A stretch of DNA of 64,000 nucleotides, taken from positions 744,001 through 808,000 of the forward strand of contig NZ_CP108785.1 in NCBI RefSeq assembly GCF_045207655.1, read 5' to 3'. This DNA comes from Embleya sp045207655. Lineage in GTDB: Bacteria > Actinomycetota > Actinomycetes > Streptomycetales > Streptomycetaceae. This document shows, piece after piece, positions 9,063 to 17,148 of the stretch (within the stretch, counting starts at the first letter, position 1; the number at the start of each line of letters is the position of its first letter). A program made the translations under genes and the position numbers. The notes below the pieces were generated by a model that saw only the letters and a program-made list of their open reading frames with translations, searched no databases and had not been told where the DNA came from.

Positions 9063-10076
9063 TCATCCGCGCGCGCCCACGCCGGGCGACCACTCGGGCC
9101 TTTCGGGGAAGTCGAAGTCCACCGCGTGGGTCAACTCCAGTCGTTCGATCATTCGTTGCGCCCCGGAGAAGTCCCGCACGAGACGCCGGCCGGCGGGCGT
9201 GGCCCGCAGGTCGCCGATGATCTCGTCGGCGCCCTCGACGCCCGCGGTGACCAGTTCGAGCCGCAGCGTGGAGAGGTCCTGCTCGGCGAACGCCTCCAGG
9301 GCGAGCGGCAGACAGCGCACCAGGGCGCGGCGCCGGTCGGCGTTCATCCGGGCGTGCAGTTCCCGGACGACCTCGATGACGACGGAGCCGTGCGCCGTCT
9401 CGTCCCGCAGGTGCAGGGTGGTGATCAAAGAGTGCATGGGCTGGATCGAGTCGTCCCTGGCCAACAGCGCCAAGAGGGAGTTGATGCAGGTCTCGGCCAC
9501 CGCTCCCCAGACCAGGACGGCGACGTCGCGCTCCCACGCCTCCGGCATCGTCGCCAGCACCTCGCGCAACCGCCGATACGTGACCAGGGTGGGCTGCTCG
9601 GGTCGGCTGCGCACGCCGCGCAACTCCCTGGTCCGAGCGACGGCGAGCATGTGCATGTACGTGTGGAAACTCTCGTCGACGATGGCCTGTTGCACTCCCT
9701 GCCGCACCAGCGGCTGATCGCTCCCGGGGAAGACGCCACGCATGACGAGGTCGAAGGCGGGCTCCGCGATGAGGTGCTCGGTGGCGATGACCCGTTCGTT
9801 GTAACCGATCCACAGGCCCGTCAGCACCTGTCTGCGCTGTTCACCGGTGGCCGCGAGGAACCGGGGGTGCTGCGCGAACGGCACCATCCGCAGCGGATAG
9901 TCCGGCACCCGGGGGTCGTACGTCGCAGGCCCGCCGAGCACACCGGAACTCGTCGCCACCGCGGCACGCCGCGGCCACGCTTCCACGAGGCGGCGCAGCG
10001 TCGAACTGCCGATACCGTCCTCCTCGACCCACCCTCCGGACGCCCAGGTGGTCACCGCGCCCGACTCCTCGCGCAT
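9063..10076 (-). CDS. aurF: AurF-like p-aminobenzoate N-oxygenase (diiron)
   Basis: Oxidises the aryl amine of p-aminobenzoate to the nitro group, giving p-nitrobenzoate, the rare starter unit of aureothin and spectinabilin. The protein is 337 aa, essentially the length of AurF, and is close to AurF as I remember it throughout (for example WIGYNERVIATE, AIVDESFHTYMHML and TLHLRDETAHG). All seven diiron ligands known from AurF are present, offset by one: Glu100, Glu135, His138, Glu195, His222, Glu226 and His229. The ATG is preceded by GGGGAGAG; upstream in-frame starts add only low-complexity residues. It is divergent from the aurE-like ligase and first in an operon with aroF, the PKS and pabAB. 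The upstream region has SARP-type direct repeats. Confidence 0.96.
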   Translation of the reverse strand: MREESGAVTTWASGGWVEEDGIGSSTLRRLVEAWPRRAAVATSSGVLGGPATYDPRVPDYPLRMVPFAQHPRFLAATGEQRRQVLTGLWIGYNERVIATEHLIAEPAFDLVMRGVFPGSDQPLVRQGVQQAIVDESFHTYMHMLAVARTRELRGVRSRPEQPTLVTYRRLREVLATMPEAWERDVAVLVWGAVAETCINSLLALLARDDSIQPMHSLITTLHLRDETAHGSVVIEVVRELHARMNADRRRALVRCLPLALEAFAEQDLSTLRLELVTAGVEGADEIIGDLRATPAGRRLVRDFSGAQRMIERLELTHAVDFDFPERPEWSPGVGARG

Positions 10077-10113
10077 TCGGCTCTCCCCGTCTCGTGGTCC
10101 ACGGCGACGTTGC

Positions 10114-10157
10114 ATCCTCACCGGCCGGACTTGGGGGTTTCTTGAACGTGACTTGGG
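10114..10157 (-). promoter_or_regulatory. Predicted SARP-dependent promoter of the aurF operon
   Basis: Read on the minus strand, three 8-bp units CCCAAGTC, TTCAAGAA and CCCAAGTC (10157-10150, 10146-10139, 10135-10128) are separated by 3 bp, giving an exact 11-bp period. The last unit ends 8 bp before GAGGAT (10119-10114), a plausible -10 hexamer. SARP regulators classically bind direct repeats at 11-bp spacing ending 8 bp from the -10, so the match is to architecture as well as to repetition. The aurF ATG follows at 10076. The cluster's own SARP at 11941-12759 is the natural candidate binder. Confidence 0.72.
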
Positions 10158-10387
10158 CGGGTCCGAGGGAGTCTTCTGGATTCGGACCGGGGATGCCACG
10201 ATGGGCGCGAAGCCGCGGTGGCGCGGACGCCGTGGGCGAGCACCGTCGTCGCGCCGGCCCGCTCCGTCGGCTCCTTCGCCGCCTTCGCCGTCGCATGCCG
10301 TCGGCCGCGCCGTTCGTGTTCTTCGTGCCTTCGCGCCCGTCCCGTTCCCGGGAACCCCGCCGTGAGACCCCACCGTGAGGACGCATC
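10158..10387. promoter_or_regulatory. Remainder of aurF/aurE divergent intergenic region
   Basis: Carries the upstream region of the plus-strand CoA ligase, with the SD GTGAGGA just before its ATG. I see no convincing -35/-10 pair for the ligase and no further copy of the 11-bp repeats; the ligase could share the SARP-bound region. Confidence 0.4.
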
Positions 10388-11908
10388 ATGCTCGTTCCGC
10401 TCACCCTGGCCGACTTTCTGGACCGCGCCGAGACGGCCGCGGCCGATCGCACCGCGCTCGTGGACGAGCCGGACCAGCCGTCCGGCCCGGTGCCCACGAC
10501 CACCTACGGTGAAGTGCTGCGACGCGTTCGGGCCTGGCAGGCGGGTCTGGACGCCCTGGGCGTCGGCGTCGGCGAGCGGGTCGCCGTCGTCAGCCCCAAC
10601 TCCTCCCGGCTCCTGGAACTGCTCTACGCGGTCTCGGCGAGCGGCCGGATCTGCGTTCCGGTGAACTACCGCCTCACGCCCCAGGAGATCGCGTACATCC
10701 TGCGGCAGTGCGATGCCTCGGTCGTCTTCGTGGATCCGGAGGTCGAGGCCGTACTCGGCTCGGTGGAGGGCCCGAAGCGGTTCGTACTCGGTGAGCAGAC
10801 CGACACCCAGGTCATGCGGTACGACATCGCCCCCCGCCCCTGGTCGTGTCCCGACGAGAACGCCGTCGCGACCCTCAACTACACCTCGGGAACGTCCGCC
10901 CGCCCCAAGGGCGTTGCCCTGACCCACCGCAACATCTGGCTCAATGCGACGACGTTCGGCCTACACGCCCGGATCTGGGAACAGGACGTCTATCTGCATA
11001 CGCTGCCGACGTTCCACTGCAACGGCTGGGGCGTGCCGTTCCTGCTCGCCGGACTCGGCGCCAAGCAGGTGCTGTTGCGCAGGATCGACGGCACGGAGAT
11101 CCTGCGGCGCGTCCGCGAACACGGTGTCACCCTCGCGTTCGGCGCTCCGGCCGTGTGGGACGCGGTACTTCGGGCGGCACGGTCCTGGCCCGGCAAGATC
11201 CCCGGGCACGGCAGCGTACGTGTGGTGTGCGCGGGCGCGCCCGTGAGCGAGCGGTTCGTCTGCCGGGTGGAGGACGAACTGGGCTGGACGTTCCACCAGG
11301 TGTACGGCCTGACGGAGACGACGCTGCTCACCTTCAACCGGCGTCCGCCGGGGGCGTCGTCGGGCAGCGGAGGTCTGACCCGGGCGGGGGCGCCCGCCCT
11401 GGGCGTGCGGTTGCGCACCGGCGCGCGCGGTGAGGTCCTCGCACGCTCCAACATGGTGCTCGACGGATACTGGCGGGATGCCGAGGCCGACGCGGCATCC
11501 CTCGACGAGGGCTGGTTCCGCACCGGTGACGCGGGCTCCTTCGACGACGACGGACACCTCGTCCTGTTCGACCGGTTGAAGGACGTCATCGTCACCGGCG
11601 GTGAAAGCGTGGCCTCGCTGGAGGTCGAGGCGTGCCTGCTGAGCCATCCGTCGATTGCCGAGGCGGCCGTCATCGGCGTGCCGGACGAGCGATGGGGCGA
11701 GACCGTCAAGGCGGTGGTGGTGCCCGTCACCGGAGTCCGGCCCAGCGCCGCGGAACTCATCTCGCACTGCAAGGAGCGGTTGGCCCGATACAAGGCACCC
11801 ACATCCGTGGACTTCACGGATGCCCTGCCGCGAACCAGCAATGGCAAGGTTCGAAAGGGCGCGTTGCGCGAGCCCTATTGGTCGGGCCGGGACCGGCGCA
11901 TCAATTGA
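10388..11908 (+). CDS. aurE: Acyl/aryl-CoA ligase (AMP-binding), AurE-like
   Basis: A 506-aa class I adenylate-forming enzyme that activates a carboxylate as acyl-AMP and transfers it to CoA. Visible motifs are TSGTSARPKG (166-175, P-loop), YGLTE, GWFRTGD, DRLKDVIVTGGE and a C-terminal PRTSNGKVRKG with the catalytic lysine. ATG follows GTGAGGACGCATC. Position divergent from aurF matches the aureothin-type AurE ligase, so p-nitrobenzoate is the inferred substrate; a PKS loading module with its own ligase is absent, which makes a free-standing ligase necessary. Substrate choice cannot be read from these motifs alone. It ends 32 bp from the convergent SARP gene. Confidence 0.9.
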   Translation: MLVPLTLADFLDRAETAAADRTALVDEPDQPSGPVPTTTYGEVLRRVRAWQAGLDALGVGVGERVAVVSPNSSRLLELLYAVSASGRICVPVNYRLTPQEIAYILRQCDASVVFVDPEVEAVLGSVEGPKRFVLGEQTDTQVMRYDIAPRPWSCPDENAVATLNYTSGTSARPKGVALTHRNIWLNATTFGLHARIWEQDVYLHTLPTFHCNGWGVPFLLAGLGAKQVLLRRIDGTEILRRVREHGVTLAFGAPAVWDAVLRAARSWPGKIPGHGSVRVVCAGAPVSERFVCRVEDELGWTFHQVYGLTETTLLTFNRRPPGASSGSGGLTRAGAPALGVRLRTGARGEVLARSNMVLDGYWRDAEADAASLDEGWFRTGDAGSFDDDGHLVLFDRLKDVIVTGGESVASLEVEACLLSHPSIAEAAVIGVPDERWGETVKAVVVPVTGVRPSAAELISHCKERLARYKAPTSVDFTDALPRTSNGKVRKGALREPYWSGRDRRIN

Positions 11909-11940
11909 CGACAGCCGGTCCCGCCCCCGCCGAGTCCCGG

Positions 11941-12759
11941 TCAGTACTCCAGACACGTCCGTCCGACGGACTCGGCACGAATGATCCGGGTGAACAACAA
12001 CCGGAGTTCCCGTCCCGGGTCCACGCCCAGTTCCTGGGCCAGCGCCCTACGGATGCGGTGGTAGACCCGTACCGCCTCCGCCTCCCGACCCACCTCGCAC
12101 AGCGCGATCATCAGCAGCCAGCCCAGCCGTTCCCGCTGGGGGTACTTCGCGCTCAGGGCGGCCAGTTCGGCCACGACGTTGACGTTGTCCCGCCCCCAGC
12201 ACAGTTCGGCCTCCCACAGGGCCTCCCAGGTCAGGAAGCGCAGTTCCTCCAGGCGCGCCGCCTCACGCACGGCCGGTTCGTAGTCGCCGAGTTCCGCGTA
12301 GGGCGCGCCGCGCCACAGGGACAGGGATGCCTCGAGCGCCGAACTGGCCTCTTCGAAACGGCCCTCGCGCAGGAGTCGACGCCCGTGGCGCAGCAGGTAC
12401 TCGAATCGGCAGGCGTCCACCCGCTCCCCCTCGACGGCGAGGAGATATCCGTGTGGCTCCCTCCGCAGGATCCGGTTGCGTCCCCGCGGAGGGCAGTGCG
12501 GTTCGAGTTGGCGGCGCAGATTGGAGACGTAACTATGCAGGCCCGCCGACACGTTGCCGGGAGGCCCCGTAGGCCAGACGACCTCGGTGAGTCGCTCGGC
12601 CCCCACCACCTGGTTCGGCGCCAGCAACAGCGCGGACAGCACGGCACGTTGCCGCGCCGGTCCCAACAACAACGGGCCTGCGGTCGACGACACCGCCAAC
12701 GGCCCGAGAATGTTGAACGCGAGTTCATCGGACAATTGCGCCGTAACGTTCGCAGACAT
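11941..12759 (-). CDS. SARP-family transcriptional activator (AfsR/DnrI/RedD type)
   Basis: A 272-aa pathway activator. Residues about 10-100 form an OmpR-like winged helix (ILGPLAV, ARQRAVLSALLLAPNQVV, HSYVSNLRRQLEP); about 105-255 are the bacterial transcriptional activation domain with helical repeats (EASLSLWRGAPYAEL, REAEAVRVYHRIRRAL). No NB-ARC or TPR extension, so this is the small class. I chose the ATG at 12759 because AGGTGGGGG precedes it and the winged helix begins right after; the longer frame adds unrelated sequence. It is equivalent in position and type to the aureothin cluster regulator AurD. Its probable target is the 11-bp repeat upstream of aurF. Confidence 0.92.
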   Translation of the reverse strand: MSANVTAQLSDELAFNILGPLAVSSTAGPLLLGPARQRAVLSALLLAPNQVVGAERLTEVVWPTGPPGNVSAGLHSYVSNLRRQLEPHCPPRGRNRILRREPHGYLLAVEGERVDACRFEYLLRHGRRLLREGRFEEASSALEASLSLWRGAPYAELGDYEPAVREAARLEELRFLTWEALWEAELCWGRDNVNVVAELAALSAKYPQRERLGWLLMIALCEVGREAEAVRVYHRIRRALAQELGVDPGRELRLLFTRIIRAESVGRTCLEY

Positions 12760-14380
12760 CACACCCCCACCTGGCAACACTGGATTCAATGGCCACCCGT
12801 CCCCCCTGACCGCCGGTAGGAATGACCGCTTCCGCCGAGTCCCGAGTCGGCCGAGTCGCCCCCTGACTCTCGTTGTGCCGCATGAACAAGGAACCGGGAG
12901 GCATCCGCCACCGGGAAATGCCACCCGCAGGCTGCTGTGTACTCGTCGACGCGGAAAGGCGAACCTTCGCACCGTCGACATGTCCCGATCGCCGGGAGCG
13001 CCGCGCTCCCGCCGCCGCGAGTGGGTGATCGCGCCCATTCCGGATCCGCCGTTCGACGGACCTGCCCGAGCGCGGTGATTTCGTGAGGTGTTCGCGACCG
13101 AGGCACTCGGATCCGAACCCGGCACCGTATCCCCCCGGACCACGACGGCAACAACACATCCGAGGGATGCGCCGCCACCCTCACCATCCGCGCAATGCCG
13201 CTCGGTGGACGAAACCGGGGCCCGTCGGAACGGCGCCGTCGCCGAATCCTGCTCCGGAGCGCCGAAATGCGAATGCCTCGACCGCTATGTCATCACCGCG
13301 CGTGCACATGTCCGCGCGGCGCGAAGAGCATTGCGGCGTGATGGCGACGGGTCCGCCCGCCGGCATGGAAAGCGGCGCCGCCGATCTCGCGCGGCCGGAT
13401 GCTCACCAGGCCCTCGATGCTGTGCGGGGCCCGGGTCTCTCGGGTGTAAACGGGGCGGCTCATCGTTGCTCCCTCACTGGCGGGGTCGGCAAGGCCGTGC
13501 GTCCACCAACCATCGCGCGGACGACGGGACGCGGTCCACGGCCGGAGGAGGGCGCCCGGGTGCACAAGGGCGACGGCTGCGCGCCGGTTGACCGCCTGTG
13601 TGCGCCTGGTGCCACTCGCGATCCCACGAGCGCCGGGCGAAACTTCGCCGGCACGGCGGGTACACGCCGGCGTCCCGCCGGGCCTCGGGGCGAGGGGCGA
13701 GCTCCGCCGCCGGGCATCACGACACGAGCCGGGCGAGCACCGCCTCGTGCCAACATCCCGCCTGGTCGGCGCAGTCCCCGACCGAGCACGGGCCTGCCCC
13801 GAATGTGCGCGCGGCAGGCGAACTCGAACGCAGGGAAGGCACCCTCGGCGTCCGGTCGCGGACAGGAACGATGTTGCCCGAAAGCCGTCGCACGCGGGAA
13901 CGGCCTTGCCCCCGGCGATCCGCAGGCTCGTGGACACGGCCCGAAGCCGGGCGGGCGCACTCGGCGTCGGTGCGCGCCGAGCGGACGGGGATCCCCTTGC
14001 TCGTCACGGTGATGCGGGCCGGAATCGGTGAGCGCGAGCAGGTGGCGGCAGCGCGGCGCGGCGCATCGGGTCCCTCGTTGCCTACGGCGCGCGGCTACCG
14101 GGTCCACCGCGCCCGAAGCCGGCCGCAACCGGCGCGAACGGCGTCTCCCGCGCCCCACCGCCCAACGCGCGGCTAGGCCGACGACCGACCCGCGGCCCAA
14201 CCCCGCACTCCCATCGAGGAGTTCGCACCCGCCGCCCACCGCCCCGGGACGGCACCCGGGCCCGGACGTCAACTCCCATGGATTTCAGGCATATTCGACA
14301 CCTTCAGCCGCCCGACAAGATCGAAACGCCCCGAATTCTCCTCCGCTCGGATCAGTGCAATACTTCGCATGCTAGCCTCA
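12760..14380. other. 1.6-kb gap between the polyketide cluster and the MMPL gene
   Basis: No open frame here has recognisable protein features. Long frames exist on both strands but are arginine/proline-rich translations of GC-rich DNA. Apart from one small frame with a good SD (13293-13463) and the SARP promoter presumably near 12760-12900, I see nothing I can name. It may be decayed sequence marking the cluster boundary. Confidence 0.5.
13293..13463 (-). CDS. Possible 56-aa small protein, unrecognised
   Basis: Begins ATGAGCCGCCCC with GAGGGAGC at good spacing, giving MSRPVYTRETRAPHSIEGLV and then a basic His/Arg-rich tail. No signal peptide, Cys pattern or family match is evident. The first half reads like a real protein, the second half like frame drift, so a frameshifted remnant is as likely as a functional gene. 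Confidence 0.22.
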   Translation of the reverse strand: MSRPVYTRETRAPHSIEGLVSIRPREIGGAAFHAGGRTRRHHAAMLFAPRGHVHAR

Positions 14381-14397
14381 CTTTGAGTAATTCAAAG
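14381..14397 (+). promoter_or_regulatory. Palindrome overlapping the MMPL ribosome binding site
   Basis: CTTTGA and TCAAAG arms flank GTAAT; the right arm runs into AAAGGAG, the Shine-Dalgarno of the GTG at 14408. A repressor bound here, or a small hairpin, would block expression. No regulator gene is adjacent. Confidence 0.45.
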
Positions 14398-14407
14398 GAG
14401 ACGTTAC

Positions 14408-16654
14408 GTGTTTGAGCGCGTAGCCGAACTGGCGATCCGTCGGTCCCGGGTGATTCTTGTGGTGGCGGCCGTGGCCGTGACCCTCATGGCCGCCGTGGGC
14501 TTCGGCGCGTTCGCCAAGTTGCAGAGCGGGGGCGGCTTCGACGACCCGGCCTCCGAATCCACCCGTGCCGGTCGGGTCATCGACGCGAAGTTCGGCGGGG
14601 AGACGAATCTGGTCCTGCTGGTCCGCGCCCGCCAAGGCGGCGTCGACGACCCGGCCGTCGAAAGGGATGGCCGGGCACTGGCGGCCGACCTCAGGAAAGA
14701 GCGGGCCCTGGACAACGTGATCTCGTACTGGGACACGGACAACCCCGCCCTCCGCTCCAAGGACGGCCGCGAAGCCATGGTGCTCGCCCACGTCAAGGGC
14801 GACGACACGGAGCAGGCGAAGAACGTCAAGGGCATCATCGCCGCCCACACCGGACCGCGCGGGAACGAGCTCGTCGTCCGGGCCGGTGGGGCCACCGCCG
14901 TGGCCAAGGAAATGTCGACGCAGGGCACCGACGACCTCGTCCTGGCCGAGACCATCGCCGTGCCGCTGACCCTGGTGCTGCTGCTGATCGTCTTCGGCAG
15001 CGTGGTCGCGGCCATGCTGCCCCTGGTGATCGGCACCATCGCCGTCATGGGCACCTTCGCCGAACTCGCCCTCCTCGGCGACATCACCGACATCTCGATC
15101 TTCGCAACCAACCTGACCACGGCCCTGGGCCTGGGCCTGGGCGTCGACTACGCCTTGTTGATGATCAACCGGTTCCGGGACCGACTCGCGTCCGGCGCCG
15201 AGGTGGACGACGCCGTCCGCCACACGGTGCTCACCGCGGGCCGCACGGTCGCTTTCTCCGCCGCCACGGTCGCCGCCGCGCTCGCCGCGCTTCTCGTGTT
15301 CCCGCAGTCCTTCCTTCGTTCGTTCGCCTACGCGGGGGTCGGCGTCATCATGGTCGCGGCGATCGCCGCCCTGTTCGTGATGCCCGCCCTGCTCGCCGTC
15401 CTGGGACACCGGGTCAACAGCGGCCGCATGCCATGGGTGAAGCCCGCGCGCCCGGACGCCGCGACGTCCGTGTGGGGCCGGCTGGCCGGCGCCGTCATGC
15501 GACGTCCCGCACTCGCCGCGATGCCGATGCTCGGCGTCCTGCTGCTGGCGTCGAGTCCGCTCCTGGGCATCACGTTCGACATGGCCGACGAACGCGTGTT
15601 GCCCGAGGACGCGACCAGTCGACAGGTCGCGACCGCGCTGCGGGAGAACTTCGCCGGCAACGACGCCGCGGCCCTGCACATCGTCATCGACAAGCCCGTG
15701 GACGAAGCCCCGTTGGGCGCCTACGCGGCCGAACTCTCCGGATACAGGGGCATCGTCCGGGTCGAGGCGTCCACGGGAACCTACACCGAAGGTAACTCCA
15801 CCGCCCCGGGTCCCGGCAATGCGGCCCTGGGCCGGCCGGACGCGCAACGGATCAACGTGGTGAGCGCACTGCCGCCGAAGTCGGAAGATGCCCAGAAACT
15901 GGTCACCACGGTAAGGTCGCTCGCGGGGCCCGGCGGGACGCATCCCCTGGTGGCCGGACCCGACGCCGAACTGGTCGACGCCAAGGACTCCATCGCCGGC
16001 CGACTCCCATTCGCCGCCGGCCTGGTCGCCCTCACCACCTTCCTGCTCCTGTTCCTGTTCACCGGCAGCGTCGTGCAACCGCTGCGCGCGTTGGTCCTGA
16101 ACCTGATCAGCCTGAGCGCGACTCTGGGCGTCATGACCTGGATCTTCCAGGACGGCCACCTCACATCCCTGCTCGGCTCCACACCACAGCCGATGGAGGT
16201 GTCGACGACCGTACTGATGTTCTGCATCGCCTTCGGCCTCTCGATGGACTACGAGGTGTTCGTCACCAGCCGGATCAAGGAACTCCACGACCAGGGCGAG
16301 GACACCGAGTCGGCCGTGGTCAACGGCCTCGGGCACACGGGGCGCATCGTCAGCGCGGCCGCCGCCCTGTTGGCGGTGAGCTTCTTCGCGTTCGGGACGG
16401 CCGAGATCAGCTTCATGCAGATGTTCGGCCTGGGTACCGGGTTGGCCATCCTGATCGACGCCGTCGCGGTACGGGGCATCCTGGTCCCCGCCGCGATGCG
16501 CCTGCTCGGCCGCTCGGCCTGGTACGCACCCCGCCCCCTGCGCAGGTTCCACAACCGATTCGGCCTCAGCGAAACCGGCACCGTACCCCCGCCCACGGCT
16601 TCGCCGGAGCACATGCCCGGCACCTCGAACAAAAAGAACTCGGCGGGAGTCTGA
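14408..16654 (+). CDS. MMPL/RND-family membrane exporter
   Basis: A 748-aa integral membrane transporter of the MmpL type, which export lipids, drugs or polyketides using proton motive force. It has two related halves: an N-terminal TM (IILVVAAVAVTLMAAVGF), an extracytoplasmic domain, a five-helix block with GVDYALLMINRFRD, a second TM and loop domain, and another block with GLSMDYEVFVTSRIKE. Start is GTG at 14408 with AAAGGAG 7 bp upstream. It stands alone, 1.6 kb from the polyketide cluster; export of the cluster product is possible but unproven. The C-terminus ends shortly after the last helix. Confidence 0.92.
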   Translation: MFERVAELAIRRSRVILVVAAVAVTLMAAVGFGAFAKLQSGGGFDDPASESTRAGRVIDAKFGGETNLVLLVRARQGGVDDPAVERDGRALAADLRKERALDNVISYWDTDNPALRSKDGREAMVLAHVKGDDTEQAKNVKGIIAAHTGPRGNELVVRAGGATAVAKEMSTQGTDDLVLAETIAVPLTLVLLLIVFGSVVAAMLPLVIGTIAVMGTFAELALLGDITDISIFATNLTTALGLGLGVDYALLMINRFRDRLASGAEVDDAVRHTVLTAGRTVAFSAATVAAALAALLVFPQSFLRSFAYAGVGVIMVAAIAALFVMPALLAVLGHRVNSGRMPWVKPARPDAATSVWGRLAGAVMRRPALAAMPMLGVLLLASSPLLGITFDMADERVLPEDATSRQVATALRENFAGNDAAALHIVIDKPVDEAPLGAYAAELSGYRGIVRVEASTGTYTEGNSTAPGPGNAALGRPDAQRINVVSALPPKSEDAQKLVTTVRSLAGPGGTHPLVAGPDAELVDAKDSIAGRLPFAAGLVALTTFLLLFLFTGSVVQPLRALVLNLISLSATLGVMTWIFQDGHLTSLLGSTPQPMEVSTTVLMFCIAFGLSMDYEVFVTSRIKELHDQGEDTESAVVNGLGHTGRIVSAAAALLAVSFFAFGTAEISFMQMFGLGTGLAILIDAVAVRGILVPAAMRLLGRSAWYAPRPLRRFHNRFGLSETGTVPPPTASPEHMPGTSNKKNSAGV

Positions 16655-16669
16655 CCCCGACGCGGAGGC

Positions 16670-16850
16670 TGCGCCGAGTCGGCGACCGGATCGGACACAT
16701 ACGCCGTGCGGTCGCGCACGAAGATCGCGGGTCGCGACCGTTGCCGGCCGAGCGGTTCCTGCCACTTGCCCAGGACCGCAATGGTGTCGACGACCTTGCC
16801 GACTTGGGGGTCGATGACCAGGCACGGTGGACCCGTCCCGCACCCGAACC
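16670..16850 (-). pseudogene. Fragment of a beta-propeller (AztD/YVTN-like) protein
   Basis: The minus strand encodes LVIDPQVGKVVDTIAVLGKW, then RPAIFVRDRTAYVSDPVADS, the blade pattern of secreted YVTN-type propellers such as the zinc metallochaperone AztD. Nothing before or after continues the domain: only about 60 of several hundred residues survive, between the MMPL and phosphoesterase genes. Family assignment is from motif resemblance. The remaining 16655-17148 sequence holds nothing else I can identify. Confidence 0.42.
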
Positions 16851-17148
16851 GCTGACCTTCGACAACACGATTCGCCGCCGCGGTGTCCTGCGGTCGATGC
16901 CGGCCGATTGCCTGCGGCACCGCGCACTCACCCGGGTGGCGCACAACGCGTGGGCCGTTCGCGTTGGTCGCGGTTCAGCGGATCCCCGGTCAGGTAACTA
17001 CTCCTCCCATGGCCTGCGGCGATGGGAAACCGGTGCCGGGCTGCGAGATTCCACCGCGGATGACTGTCACGGACGGCAGGCCACCTGCGAGCGGTGGGAC
17101 CGCGGGGATCTCGTCGCACGTCGACGTCTCGAGCGAAGGAATGTGAAC

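Noticed and set aside
9063..10373. AurF start 99 codons further upstream
   Set aside because: The added residues are low-complexity and overlap the SARP-type promoter; the ATG at 10076 has an SD and gives AurF length.
13083..14012. 309-codon plus-strand frame in the 12.8-14.4 kb gap
   Set aside because: Pro/Arg/Gly-rich, no SD, no motifs, and competing frames of similar length on the other strand.
14378..16927. 849-codon minus-strand frame across the MMPL gene
   Set aside because: Shadow frame; the plus strand has the TM helices and RND motifs.
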